Source of the DNA: Verrucomicrobiaceae bacterium
GTDB lineage: Bacteria > Verrucomicrobiota > Verrucomicrobiia > Verrucomicrobiales > DEV007
Reading direction: 5' to 3'
Assembly: GCA_004211885.1 (NCBI GenBank)
Contig: SHBV01000004.1
Location: forward strand, 22,845-86,844
Length of the DNA stretch: 64,000 nucleotides
In this document: positions 27,743-36,981 of the stretch, in pieces
How positions within the stretch are numbered: position 1 is the stretch's first letter
Layout: the number at the start of each line of letters is the position of its first letter
Position numbers and translations under genes: made by a program
Notes under the pieces: model-generated
What the model was told of the DNA's origin: nothing
The model's input: the letters and a program-made list of their open reading frames with translations, nothing else
Databases searched by the model: none

Positions 27743-29101
27743 TTACAAAATATTCTTTTCTAGATATTCTCTAATTGCATCTGTATTTGCCGGTAATCTT
27801 TCTTTTTTAGGAGTGCGTTCTCTGAGTTTTTCGAGGCTAGGATGTTTGGGGCTTTCATTGATTGCCTCGTTGATTGTTTCTGGGAATTTAGCCGGATGGG
27901 CTGTGGCTAGCATGATAGTTGTCTGGTTATTTACCAATTCATTAAAGCAACAGGCCGTGTGAGGGTCCGGTACATAATTGTAGTGGTCCTTGGCTTTACG
28001 GATGTTATCAATGATGCCCGCATCATCGGTCCGTGTAGCAGAGAATTTTCCAGCATCGAATTCAGGAATGATAACTTCGTCTCCTTTTTTGATTTCTTTC
28101 ATTATCTCTGAAGTGCTTTGGCCTTCTTCTCCGAGATGATAGTAAAGAAAACGTTCAAAGTTGGATGCGACTTGAATATCCATCGAAGGTGCTAGGGACG
28201 GGTTCACTGTCCTCGGATCGTAAATGCCTTCTCTAAATAAACGGAAAAGTAAATCATTCTGGTTCGTTGCTACTGTGAACTGTTCGGCCGGCAATCCCAT
28301 CTGGCCCGCTAGCCATCCGGCTAAAACGTTACCAAAGTTGCCGGTCGGTACAACGTAATGGACATGATCCTTTTGCTTTTCTGGCAATTGATTATATGCG
28401 TGAATATAATAAACGCACTGCGCTAATATTCTGGCCAGATTAATGGAGTTCACTGCAGAGAGACGAGCCCTGTACTTGAAATCAAGGTCCTCGAACAGGT
28501 CCTTCACTATCCTTTGTGCATCGTCGAAAGATCCTTCAATGGCTATAGGAAAAATGTTATCAGATTCAGTGCATGTCATTTGCCGTTCCTGAATATCTGA
28601 AATTCTTCCTTCAGGATACAGAACAAAGACGCGGGCGCCTTCCTTGTCAGCGAGGCCATGAATGGCTGCTGATCCGGTGTCCCCTGAAGTTGCTCCTAGG
28701 ACGTTAATTGATTGGCCTGTCCTTGCAATTTGTTCTTCGAACATATTGCCAACGAGTTGAAGTCCAAAATCTTTGAAGGCAAAGGTTGGCCCATGAAATA
28801 ATTCCAGAACATACGTACTATTACTGAGTTCAACTAGTGGTGCTGCGTTGCTAGGATCTTCAAAGCTTGAGTATGATTTTTCAAAGAGTTCATTGGTCTT
28901 TTCTTTTGAATAATCTTCATTGAACAATTGAAAGAATTCTGCTGCCAGTTCAGGATACCGAGTAGGTCCCTTTTCAAGGAGCCCTTGAATTGACGGTAGT
29001 CTTTCCGCAACATAGAGGCCCCCGTCCGGTGCGAGTCCTGCGGCAAAGGCATCAGTAAAATTGAGAGGAGGAGCCGAACCTCTTGTCGAAAGGAATCGCA
29101 A
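27743..29101 (-). CDS. thrC: Threonine synthase
   Basis: ThrC turns O-phosphohomoserine into threonine with PLP. The 452-residue protein is of the longer (E. coli/yeast-like) class. It shows the N-terminal RFLSTRGSAPPLNFTDAFAA and PDGGLYVAERLP, the PLP Lys in LFHGPTFAFKDFGLQLVGN, and the phosphate-binding LGATSGDTGSAAIHGLADKE. VHYVVPTGNFGNVLAGWLAG and a C-terminal ATAHPAKFPETI follow. The start is TTG (29099-29101), directly before the conserved N-terminal strand. It lies 13 bp after hom and 74 bp before lysC, so these are likely one operon. Confidence 0.96.
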   Translation of the reverse strand: MRFLSTRGSAPPLNFTDAFAAGLAPDGGLYVAERLPSIQGLLEKGPTRYPELAAEFFQLFNEDYSKEKTNELFEKSYSSFEDPSNAAPLVELSNSTYVLELFHGPTFAFKDFGLQLVGNMFEEQIARTGQSINVLGATSGDTGSAAIHGLADKEGARVFVLYPEGRISDIQERQMTCTESDNIFPIAIEGSFDDAQRIVKDLFEDLDFKYRARLSAVNSINLARILAQCVYYIHAYNQLPEKQKDHVHYVVPTGNFGNVLAGWLAGQMGLPAEQFTVATNQNDLLFRLFREGIYDPRTVNPSLAPSMDIQVASNFERFLYYHLGEEGQSTSEIMKEIKKGDEVIIPEFDAGKFSATRTDDAGIIDNIRKAKDHYNYVPDPHTACCFNELVNNQTTIMLATAHPAKFPETINEAINESPKHPSLEKLRERTPKKERLPANTDAIREYLEKNIL

Positions 29102-29114
29102 GGCTATTGAATGG

Positions 29115-30431
29115 TTATTGTTCCAATGTTTCCACGCGTAGGAGCGTGTGTTTGGGCTCGACTGTATCTAGTTCAAGTATGGATTTAAGCGCGGCCTGCA
29201 CGGTTCCGTAACTGGCATCGTGTAAGAGAAGGACAAGAGGAATATGTTCGGTGGATGATTCGGGTTCAGGTTGAATTACTGAAAGGATTCCCACATCATG
29301 ATTTGCCGTAATGGTTGCGATTTTGGCAAGTACACCCGGCCGGTCAGCAACGCTCAACCTCAAGTAGTATTGTGAGATGGTTTCAGAAAGAGGTAGTACA
29401 GTACCGAACTCTCCTTTAGGGACAAATCCAGTGCATCCTACCCGGTTATTGATATTCTCCGCCGCGTCGGCCAGATCGCTGATGACGGCACTCGAAGTCG
29501 CGTCCTGCCCAGCACCGCTTCCGTAGAATAGGGTTTCTCCGACAACGTCTCCGTGAACGGCTACCGCGTTGAAGACCCCGTCCACTGAAGAGAGGATATG
29601 GTCTTTAGGGATAAGGTTGGGGGAGACTCGGACCTCTATACGTTCATCGTTCTTTGCCTGCCTAATGACTCCTAGCAGCTTAATCTCATATCCTAGATCA
29701 TCTGCGAAGGCAACATCATCTAGGGAAATGTCTTCTATGCCTATCACAGAAACCTCTTCAGTCCTCAGCCACTGTCCGTATGATAACCATCCTAGAATGA
29801 TGGCCTTATGACCAGCGTCCCAACCATTGATGTCCAGTGAAGGATCGGCTTCAGCGTATCCTTTTTCTGTTGCCTCTGCGAGGGCCTCAGAAAATTCAAT
29901 GCCTCCCGAGTTCATTCTTGTTAGAATATAATTGGAGGTCCCATTGATGATTCCATAGATGGATCCGATCCTGTTTCCAATGAGTGCCTCCTTCACTGCT
30001 TTGATGATGGGTATTCCTCCGGCAACGGCCGCTTCACAGTAGAGCGGAGCGTTCTGCTTTTCTGAGAGCTCAATTAATTCTTTGCCACGCTCCGCTAGAA
30101 CGGCCTTATTTCCTGTGACCACGGCCTTGTTCGCATTCAGTGCCCCACTGATTAATTTGAAAGCTTCGTCTACGCCTCCAATCAATTCCACGATTACATC
30201 GATGTCAGGGTCTTCGATTAATTCGTTCCAATTAGAGGTGATTAATTCTTTAGGAACTTCAATGTCCCGTTTTCGGTTAATGTCTCTCACCGCAATCTTT
30301 GTGACCACTAGAGTCGTTCCGGTCCTCTCGCTCAATAGGTCCTGATTCTTGAGTAGGTTCTTATACACGCCTGTTCCGACGTTTCCTAGCCCAGCAAGAC
30401 CTATTCGTAGTTGTTTTCTTTTTTCTTCCAC
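29115..30431 (-). CDS. hom: Homoserine dehydrogenase with C-terminal ACT domain
   Basis: Hom reduces aspartate semialdehyde to homoserine. The 438-residue protein has the NAD(P)-binding RIGLAGLGNVGTGVYKNL, VVTGNKAVLAERGKEL with the conserved Lys, YCEAAVAGGIPIIKAVKEAL, GIINGTSNYILTRM, and the catalytic-region AEADPSLDINGWDAGHKAII. An ACT domain follows (about 355-438, RLSVADRPGVLAKIATITAN), where threonine feedback usually acts. The start is GTG (30429-30431). It is the first gene of the hom-thrC-lysC set, which together makes most of the aspartate-to-threonine route. Confidence 0.96.
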   Translation of the reverse strand: MEEKRKQLRIGLAGLGNVGTGVYKNLLKNQDLLSERTGTTLVVTKIAVRDINRKRDIEVPKELITSNWNELIEDPDIDVIVELIGGVDEAFKLISGALNANKAVVTGNKAVLAERGKELIELSEKQNAPLYCEAAVAGGIPIIKAVKEALIGNRIGSIYGIINGTSNYILTRMNSGGIEFSEALAEATEKGYAEADPSLDINGWDAGHKAIILGWLSYGQWLRTEEVSVIGIEDISLDDVAFADDLGYEIKLLGVIRQAKNDERIEVRVSPNLIPKDHILSSVDGVFNAVAVHGDVVGETLFYGSGAGQDATSSAVISDLADAAENINNRVGCTGFVPKGEFGTVLPLSETISQYYLRLSVADRPGVLAKIATITANHDVGILSVIQPEPESSTEHIPLVLLLHDASYGTVQAALKSILELDTVEPKHTLLRVETLEQ

Positions 30432-30544
30432 TTCTCTTGTAAACGATTAGCACTATCCGGTTTAAGATGCTCATGTGCAAGCGATTCTGCTAGGCTTTGA
30501 GGATCATTCTGGCCAGTTCTATGATTTTGAATTAGAATCTGAAC

Positions 30545-31489
30545 ATGGCAAAGACTGCTCTACTACTGGATCCGGTATTCAAACGTCATGACACTGGTCC
30601 GGGTCATCCAGAATCGGTGGCTCGTTACCTTGCGATTACTGAAGCTCTTAATGAAGGTGGTGTGCCGGAAAAGTGTCTAAATATTGATCTCAGGAATGCG
30701 ACAGATGCAGAGATTTTAGGCTGCCATACTGCTCAGTACTTGGACACTGTGAGGAAGGACATTTCCGAAGGTAAAAAAGAGTTAAGTACGGGTGACACAA
30801 ACGTAGGCAAGGAATCATTCAAGGTAGCGTTGCAGGCTACAGGCTCAGTGCTCAACGCAATCGATAACGTTTTTGATAAAAAGTGTAACAATGCATTTTG
30901 TGCGGTCCGGCCTCCGGGCCATCATGCCACTGCGGACCGTGGAATGGGTTTCTGCATTTTTAATAATGTGGCTGTTGCTGCCCGTTATGCCCAATCCAAG
31001 CACGGGGCCGAGAAGGTGGCTATCATTGATTGGGACGTTCACCATGGGAACGGGACTCAGGACATTTTTTATAATGACGGTTCGGTCTTCTATTTTAGTA
31101 TCCATCAGTCGCCCTGGTATCCGGGTACCGGAGCACATAATGAGACCGGTAACGAGAAAGGCGAAGGAGCGACTATGAACCGACCCATGCCGGCAGGTTC
31201 AGGATTCAAGGAACTGGGACCTTTTTTTAGTGAAGACTTCATGGAGGCAATGAAAGAATTTAAACCTGATCTTGTTCTCATATCGGCCGGTTTTGATTCT
31301 AGGCTCGGGGACCCTCTCGGTCATTTCAGGCTCACTGATGATAATTTCACCGAATTGACTAAGGTCCTCCTTGACGTTGCTCATAAGTATTCGGGCGGGA
31401 GGCTCGTGTCTATGCTCGAGGGAGGATACAATATTGATGGGCTTGGGGATGCTGTCGAGAGTCACGTCAGCCAGCTCATCAAAGCCTGA
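30545..31489 (+). CDS. Histone deacetylase/AcuC-family zinc amidohydrolase
   Basis: A 314-residue cytosolic member of the arginase-deacetylase fold. It has RHDTGPGHPESVARYLAITE at the N-terminus, RPPGHHATADRGMGFCIFNN with the catalytic His-His pair, and IIDWDVHHGNGTQDIFYNDG with zinc ligands Asp and His. Next come LISAGFDSRLGDPLG with the third ligand, and a closing EGGYNIDGL. Family members deacetylate acetyl-lysine proteins, polyamines or small amides. The protein looks complete. It is divergent from hom with about 113 bp between them. The substrate is unknown. Confidence 0.93.
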   Translation: MAKTALLLDPVFKRHDTGPGHPESVARYLAITEALNEGGVPEKCLNIDLRNATDAEILGCHTAQYLDTVRKDISEGKKELSTGDTNVGKESFKVALQATGSVLNAIDNVFDKKCNNAFCAVRPPGHHATADRGMGFCIFNNVAVAARYAQSKHGAEKVAIIDWDVHHGNGTQDIFYNDGSVFYFSIHQSPWYPGTGAHNETGNEKGEGATMNRPMPAGSGFKELGPFFSEDFMEAMKEFKPDLVLISAGFDSRLGDPLGHFRLTDDNFTELTKVLLDVAHKYSGGRLVSMLEGGYNIDGLGDAVESHVSQLIKA

Positions 31490-31620
31490 CATTATAGGTC
31501 TTCCAATCGATGATATGACTGAATCTAGTGGGGGCAGCCAATTTTCCTTTCTTTCTAATAATAGATCATGCCTAAACGTTATTAAGATGTTACTCATTTT
31601 TATTTATTAATAATTACCCA

Positions 31621-32106
31621 ATGATTACTCAAATTATCGGTAGTTTCTTTCTGATTCTTTTTCTGGCTGGATGTGATGTTACGGAAAAGCCCGTTCTGGA
31701 TTCTTCTGGTTTAGGACTCGAGGAAAGGGTCGCCGTGATGAACAAAATCATTGAACCTCTTTCCGAAGTCCCTTCAGAAATTCTGGACGCCCATTACATT
31801 GAGACTCGGATAGGAGACGGTAAGGCCGACCTATTTGCTGGTTTGGGCCCTTCTGATTTTTTATTTTATGCTTTAATCAAAGTTCCTATAGAGGATGCAA
31901 ATAAATGGTCTCAAAATCTGAAGGAGCCTTATAACGGAGTGAAAGATTTTTCTTCACCTGAAGGTGATAAAAAATGGTGGCTAGCAAAAGAAAAGTTTAT
32001 GGAGCTTAGATTATACGAAACCAAGACTTATTTCGGGCGCTATAATGGCTGGATGGCTATTGATGATGCGAACGGCCTAATCTATGTTCACACCTACACC
32101 CAATAG
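31621..32106 (+). CDS. Small lipoprotein of unknown function
   Basis: A 161-residue protein with a lipoprotein signal (IGSFFLILFLAGC, lipobox L-A-G-C at about residue 18). The mature part is rich in charged and aromatic residues and ends GWMAIDDANGLIYVHTYTQ, a compact alpha/beta-looking region. No family is recognised. It is the first of four rightward small exported or membrane genes before the tRNA, starts 131 bp after the deacetylase, and is 8 bp from the next lipoprotein gene. Confidence 0.75.
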   Translation: MITQIIGSFFLILFLAGCDVTEKPVLDSSGLGLEERVAVMNKIIEPLSEVPSEILDAHYIETRIGDGKADLFAGLGPSDFLFYALIKVPIEDANKWSQNLKEPYNGVKDFSSPEGDKKWWLAKEKFMELRLYETKTYFGRYNGWMAIDDANGLIYVHTYTQ

Positions 32107-32114
32107 AGATTTAA

Positions 32115-32504
32115 ATGATGAGAATATATCCCACTATCGCTTTAATATTTATTTCTCTATGTCTAACGAGTTGCCTAGATAAGAAGCCCAGATCGTTCTT
32201 TGCTGAAGATGGAATCATTGGCGGCGATGCAAAAAAAATTGGTAAAGAAGATGTATTTATTCCAATCTCTTTCAAGACTTCGATTGTGCATTCTGCCCAG
32301 ATATTTCATGATGTGGAGTGGGCTGAGAAGAATGGTGTGATTTATATAACTGCAATTTTTAATGAGCCACCTTTTTCAAAAAAAATAGATTATTCAGGAG
32401 GCATCACTCTCAAGAATCCAAAATTACAAACATATGATCTTAAATATAAGGATCCAAATCCTGATGGGGGCATTCACGACATTAGTAAAATTAAGATGCC
32501 CTAA
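32115..32504 (+). CDS. Small lipoprotein of unknown function
   Basis: A 129-residue protein with a lipoprotein signal (TIALIFISLCLTSC, lipobox L-T-S-C). The mature part (about 110 residues) has alternating hydrophobic strands (e.g. VIYITAIFNEPPF) and may be a small beta-rich domain. No recognised family. Two ATGs stand in tandem at 32115 and 32118. It is 8 bp after the preceding lipoprotein gene and 22 bp before the next gene, so it is probably in the same operon. Confidence 0.7.
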   Translation: MMRIYPTIALIFISLCLTSCLDKKPRSFFAEDGIIGGDAKKIGKEDVFIPISFKTSIVHSAQIFHDVEWAEKNGVIYITAIFNEPPFSKKIDYSGGITLKNPKLQTYDLKYKDPNPDGGIHDISKIKMP

Positions 32505-32526
32505 AACCATTAGGATTTATTAATAG

Positions 32527-33096
32527 GTGAAAAGATTTTTAATAATCGTATTTTTGTTTCCCGTTCTGCTTCTTTTTTGGCTTTGGTATACCTTTGTGGG
32601 GCCTGGTTACTGGGCCGAATACAAGGACATTAAGGCGGAGCTGGAAAAGATCTCTGAGCTTGAAATTAAGGAGTTAGGATATAATAAGGATATTACCCTT
32701 GAGGATATATGGGCCGTTCTTCACGTTAAGGGGAAAGGGGATCTGACCGTTTATGGGCTTACTAGGGAATCCTTTGAAGAGCCAAAAAGGTTAGGTCTAG
32801 GTGCAATCGGAGGTTTTGATATTCGCTTTACAGGTAAGCAATTTATGGAAGTGACCAATGAAGCGGGGGATCGTGAGTCTATCAAAAGCGACGTTTCTGG
32901 GTACGCGATAACGATCATTGGTGGCGCATTTTCTGAAATGTTTCCATCAGATATAAAAAACGTACAAAGTTTAGTCAAAAATTACGATGGAGTATTAGAG
33001 GTTGTTTCGAAGTGGCCCGATGCAGATAACAAAAAATACTTACAAAGTGAGACGGGGAATGAATACAATTATTATACCGTTAAGACAGAGACTTAA
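32527..33096 (+). CDS. Membrane-anchored protein of unknown function
   Basis: A 189-residue protein with one N-terminal membrane anchor (LIIVFLFPVLLLFWLWYTFV) and a soluble part of about 165 residues, presumably on the periplasmic side. The middle is beta-rich (ILEDIWAVLHV-like strands, GLGAIGGFDIRFTGKQFMEV) and no catalytic motif is visible. The start is GTG at 32527. It has no recognised family, and its position in a row of small exported genes suggests an envelope role. Confidence 0.7.
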   Translation: MKRFLIIVFLFPVLLLFWLWYTFVGPGYWAEYKDIKAELEKISELEIKELGYNKDITLEDIWAVLHVKGKGDLTVYGLTRESFEEPKRLGLGAIGGFDIRFTGKQFMEVTNEAGDRESIKSDVSGYAITIIGGAFSEMFPSDIKNVQSLVKNYDGVLEVVSKWPDADNKKYLQSETGNEYNYYTVKTET

Positions 33097-33119
33097 GAGA
33101 AAAATTGAATTGACCTTTA

Positions 33120-33138
33120 TACTTTGTAACACAAAGTA
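33120..33138 (+). promoter_or_regulatory. Inverted repeat just upstream of the 33144 gene
   Basis: An 8-bp inverted repeat with a 3-nt loop (TACTTTGT-AAC-ACAAAGTA) ends 5 bp before the ATG of the next gene. It could be a repressor site, a translation-controlling hairpin or the end of the upstream transcript. It has no T-run, so an intrinsic terminator is unlikely. Confidence 0.4.
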
Positions 33139-33143
33139 AACAT

Positions 33144-33659
33144 ATGAAGATGCCTCTAATTGCTCTATTGTTTTTTATAATCAACTCTTTTTTGGTGGCT
33201 TATGGTTGCGATGAAAAAGAGCCAGAGAGAGGAACGGTTCAGTTTTTTGAGAAAATATATAAGACTAAGATTGAAGGATTGAAGCCGATCCAAGAGTTCT
33301 CTGATCCTGACCAGTTCTATACTGCAATTGCACGACAAGTGGGGATACCACAACTTGCATTCAAGGCCGTGGAGGAAAAATTTGGATGGAAACAGTCAGA
33401 AGAATTTTACCTTAGCGCTATGGTTAAAGGGTCATCGATTGAGGATGACTGGGGAGTCATGGTCGTGAGGTTTAGCAAGAAAGTTGCTGAGCAAATTCGC
33501 AAGGATAAAGCGGGCGGAAAACCTATTCCCAAAGAGATAGCCAAAAATGCTATGGAGATGAAGTTTGTTGTAATTGATTATGACGGAAATATCTCTTTTC
33601 CTCAGGAGAAAAAGAACTCTCCAAAAGAAGAAAAACCCCAAGCTGAAGAGCCTAAGTAG
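33144..33659 (+). CDS. Exported protein of unknown function, Lys/Glu-rich C-terminus
   Basis: A 171-residue protein with an N-terminal signal (PLIALLFFIINSFLVAYGC). The A-Y-G-C sequence is a poor lipobox, so lipidation is uncertain. The mature part contains a compact region (about 45-145) and ends in a low-complexity Lys/Glu/Pro tail (KKNSPKEEKPQAEEPK). No family is recognised. It is the last of the four small exported or membrane genes before the tRNA gene, 80 bp upstream of it. Confidence 0.7.
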   Translation: MKMPLIALLFFIINSFLVAYGCDEKEPERGTVQFFEKIYKTKIEGLKPIQEFSDPDQFYTAIARQVGIPQLAFKAVEEKFGWKQSEEFYLSAMVKGSSIEDDWGVMVVRFSKKVAEQIRKDKAGGKPIPKEIAKNAMEMKFVVIDYDGNISFPQEKKNSPKEEKPQAEEPK

Positions 33660-33738
33660 TTTGAGTTCCTTCGGTGATGTTTTTCTTGTTGAAAAAATCT
33701 CAAATAATAGGAGATTCTACGCCCATCTCGATGTAGAT

Positions 33739-33814
33739 GCCGGCTTAGCTCAGTTGGTAGAGCAACTGATTTGTAATCAGTAGGTCGACGGTTCGAGTCC
33801 GTCAGCCGGCTCCA
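33739..33814 (+). tRNA. tRNA-Thr (anticodon UGU)
   Basis: A complete 76-nt cloverleaf. The 7-bp acceptor stem GCCGGCT pairs with AGCCGGC (33804-33810), followed by discriminator T and encoded CCA at 33812-33814. The D-loop has GCTCAGTTGGTAGAGC, the anticodon stem ACTGA/TCAGT encloses TTTGTAA with anticodon TGT at 33772-33774, and the T-arm shows GGTTCGAGTCC. It reads ACA (and by wobble other ACN) codons. tRNA 3' ends are frequent integration sites; here it marks the start of the sulfatase-rich part of the window, but no second copy of its 3' end was seen downstream. Confidence 0.97.
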
Positions 33815-34040
33815 TTTACAAATCCCTGTAGATACAAGGGTTTAGTTCATTAAAGCCACTGTCATCATCTGACAGGAGGGACTCGCAATGGCAAGTTGAT
33901 ACACTAACTAGGTCAGTTGTTTATAGATCTCTTTAAAATCTGAAAATAATCATCACCTAATGTTACTTTGGTAATGTTAAGATCGATTTTTAGTCGCTCC
34001 ATAATCAGTTAGAAGCCTCCTAAGAAAATCAATCAATTAC

Positions 34041-36914
34041 ATGAACATAATTAAGCACCTAGCTCTTATCTATTTTTTTGCAGCGTTTTCTTGTTTCGCT
34101 TCAACGAAACCTAATATCGTTATCATTCTGACAGATGATCAGGGCTATGCTGATATTAGCTTTAATCCCGATCATCCCAAGGAAGTCTCAACTCCTCATA
34201 TGGATGAGTTGGCAAGAGAAGGGGTGTTTTTCTCTCAAGCCTACACAAGTGGACACGTGTGCTCACCAACACGTGCAGGCCTAATGCTGGGTCGTTACCA
34301 ACAGCGCGTAGGAATTTATACTGCCGGTGATGGTGGCCGCGGATTTGACCCTAAGTTACCGATTTTTCCAACTTTCTTACCAAATGAATATACTAGTACT
34401 GCAATCGGAAAGTGGCATCTGGGACTCGATGAGGATTTTCCAGAACTCAAGTGGCATGCCTTGAACAGGGGATTCAGCGAGTGTTACAAGTTTATGGGTA
34501 GAGGAGGGCACGACTACTTTAAACTTCAGGGGGTAAAGAGCAACGATTACGCTCCAGTCTACCGCAACAAAAAACGACTCACCGACAATGAATATAAAGG
34601 CTACATGACGACACGCCTTACCGAGGAGGCAGTGGATTTTATCGATAGGAAAAAAGCAGACCCGTTTTTCCTATATCTTGCTTATAACGCAGTACACGCT
34701 CCGGCGCAGGCACCCAAAGAGGACATCGAGCGATACAAGAAAAAATTTCCTCAGATATCCGAGAAACGCGCAACGCTCATGGCCATGCTCTATCACCTTG
34801 ACCTTGGAGTCGGTGCTGTCGTTAAAAAGCTTAAAGACGAAAATTTGTGGCAAAACACACTGTTGTTTTTCCTGACAGACAATGGTGGTTCCAAGGCAAT
34901 GGAGGCCAATAACGGCAGTCTACGCGGTTTTAAAGGGAGCCTCTATGAGGGAGGTATAAGGACGCCTTGGATAATGAGCTGGCCTGAAAAATTCAAGGGC
35001 GGACGCATCATTAAAACACCGGTCAGTTCCATTGATATTTTACCCACGGTAATTGATGCTATCGACACAAAGGTTCCGGAAGGGACCAAATTTGATGGTA
35101 AGAGCATTTTGCCAATAGTTACCGGCCAATCAGACTCTCATCACACGAACATGTTTTGGAACAGCGGACCCCCAAAGGGAGAATGGGCAGTACGTCAGGG
35201 CAACTGGAAAGTTCACGGGTTAGGAGAAAAATATAACTTATTTAACCTTGTTGCAGATCCCTCCGAAACTAAAGATCTCACCGCAGAGAATCCTGAAAAG
35301 GCAAGCGAACTCTTCGGTCTCCATAAGAAGTGGCTCAAAACGATGGTTCAATCTGCCGGAACCAAAAAATCTTCACAACCATCTGCTGATGAGGCGAAGG
35401 ACAAAAAGAATCCGCGTGAGATTAAGAGAGAACAAAAACGTGAGGAGCGCAGGAAAATGCGTAAAAAACAAAAATCCAAAACTCCTGCAAAGACCCCAAA
35501 TATACTTTTCGTCGTGTGTGATGATCTGAATTCACATGTCACACCATCGGGATACAGGTGGATTCAAACTCCCGCTTTGGATGATTTAGCTGCCGATTCT
35601 ATGACATTCAGCCGAGCGTATTGCCAGTATCCTGTTTGCGGACCCTCTCGTGCCTCATTCCTCAGTGGATTGTATCCAGAAACAACAGGAGTCCTTAACA
35701 ACACTTCAGACATTCGGAAATCACGTCCGGACAGTGTTTCAATGCCGGAACACTTCAAATCCAACGGCTACTGGACCGCTAGCGTAGGAAAAATTTTCCA
35801 TTCAACACGTCATCAACAAGGTGAAGTTGCTTGGCATGAACAAATCATGTTTCAGAATGACGAATTGCCTCAGGTAACGAAAGCAAGACAAACTTATGAA
35901 GCTAAAAATGGTTCAGTCGATTTGCGAGCCAACCGCAAAAACTGGAAAGCCCACCTGCAGAAACTCTCCACGCAGACTAGGGGACAAACGCCCCCGGGAT
36001 ATGGGCCAACGGGTCTAAGGGATGAACAGCACAAGGACGGCAAAAATGTGAGGCAAATCATAAATTGGATTGATCAGAAGAAATATGGCGAGAAACCTTT
36101 CTTCATTGCATGTGGAATCCAAAAACCACATGTACCCTTTCTGGCGCCACAAAAGTACTTTGACCAATACCCTCCGAAAGAATTAAAGCTTCCTCTAAGC
36201 CCCGCTAATGACTGGAGAGACATCCCAAAACTTGCCATGGTGAAACGCTTTCAAGCTTTTGGTTTCGAGATGGGTCGGGAAAACGACAGTCTGCGAAGGG
36301 AATACACTCAGGCTTACCATGCATGTATCTCTTATATTGATGCACAACTTGGATTATTATTTAAGTCCCTTCGTGAACACAATCTTTGGGATAATACCAT
36401 CGTAATATTCACCTCAGATCATGGGTACCACCTTGGCGAGCATTTCATGTGGGGAAAGGTCACCCTCTTTGAAGAATGCGCCAGAGTGCCGCTCATCATT
36501 CGTGTTCCTGGATTGACCCGTAAAGGGACAAAGACCAACGCACTCGTTGAACTTGTGGACTTTCACCCGACTTTGCTTGAACTTTGTGGACTAAAGGCAA
36601 AAGGTTCCTTACAAGGCAAAAGCCTTGTGCCGCTTCTGCGTGATCCTGATGCTCCAGGAAAAAAATATGCCTATACTGTCGTTAGTCGGGGCACAAAACT
36701 CGGTCGTTCAATTCGCACTAATGACTGGCGCTATGCTGAATGGGGAGAATCGAAGATGGCTGAACTTTACAACCTTAAAGATGATCCTCAGGAATACACT
36801 AATCTTGCCGTAAAAGAGGCTTTTAAAACACAGCTTGGAAAAATGAAACAACTTCTTTCTGAAGCGCAAAAAACAGCCGGAAGTCTCAACCAAACAACCC
36901 TTTCAGATGATTAA
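34041..36914 (+). CDS. Exported protein with two fused sulfatase domains
   Basis: One 957-residue protein with a signal peptide (about 1-21) and two complete type I sulfatase domains. The first (about 22-455) has PNIVIILTDDQGYADISFNP, the modification motif C74-S-P-T-R in HVCSPTRAGLMLG, KWHLGLDEDF and FLTDNGGSKAMEAN. A Lys/Arg-rich linker (about 455-487) follows. The second (about 488-945) resembles iduronate-2-sulfatases: PNILFVVCDDLNSHV, C533-G-P-S-R in YPVCGPSRASFLSG, GIQKPHVPFLAP and IFTSDHGYHLGEHFMWGK. Both carry a canonical Cys, so both may act, perhaps on different positions of one sulfated glycan. No frameshift or stop separates them; the linker is coding throughout. The signal peptide begins at the ATG used. 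Confidence 0.9.
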   Translation: MNIIKHLALIYFFAAFSCFASTKPNIVIILTDDQGYADISFNPDHPKEVSTPHMDELAREGVFFSQAYTSGHVCSPTRAGLMLGRYQQRVGIYTAGDGGRGFDPKLPIFPTFLPNEYTSTAIGKWHLGLDEDFPELKWHALNRGFSECYKFMGRGGHDYFKLQGVKSNDYAPVYRNKKRLTDNEYKGYMTTRLTEEAVDFIDRKKADPFFLYLAYNAVHAPAQAPKEDIERYKKKFPQISEKRATLMAMLYHLDLGVGAVVKKLKDENLWQNTLLFFLTDNGGSKAMEANNGSLRGFKGSLYEGGIRTPWIMSWPEKFKGGRIIKTPVSSIDILPTVIDAIDTKVPEGTKFDGKSILPIVTGQSDSHHTNMFWNSGPPKGEWAVRQGNWKVHGLGEKYNLFNLVADPSETKDLTAENPEKASELFGLHKKWLKTMVQSAGTKKSSQPSADEAKDKKNPREIKREQKREERRKMRKKQKSKTPAKTPNILFVVCDDLNSHVTPSGYRWIQTPALDDLAADSMTFSRAYCQYPVCGPSRASFLSGLYPETTGVLNNTSDIRKSRPDSVSMPEHFKSNGYWTASVGKIFHSTRHQQGEVAWHEQIMFQNDELPQVTKARQTYEAKNGSVDLRANRKNWKAHLQKLSTQTRGQTPPGYGPTGLRDEQHKDGKNVRQIINWIDQKKYGEKPFFIACGIQKPHVPFLAPQKYFDQYPPKELKLPLSPANDWRDIPKLAMVKRFQAFGFEMGRENDSLRREYTQAYHACISYIDAQLGLLFKSLREHNLWDNTIVIFTSDHGYHLGEHFMWGKVTLFEECARVPLIIRVPGLTRKGTKTNALVELVDFHPTLLELCGLKAKGSLQGKSLVPLLRDPDAPGKKYAYTVVSRGTKLGRSIRTNDWRYAEWGESKMAELYNLKDDPQEYTNLAVKEAFKTQLGKMKQLLSEAQKTAGSLNQTTLSDD

Positions 36915-36981
36915 AGTCATCGAAATGACACGATCAGTGTAAAGCGTGTTCAACCACACCTGCCTTTATCAAAAAATCACT

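Noticed and set aside
33859..33875. Hairpin after the tRNA (CTGTCA...TGACAG) as a terminator
   Set aside because: The stem is only 6 bp and no T-run follows, so it was not listed as a terminator.
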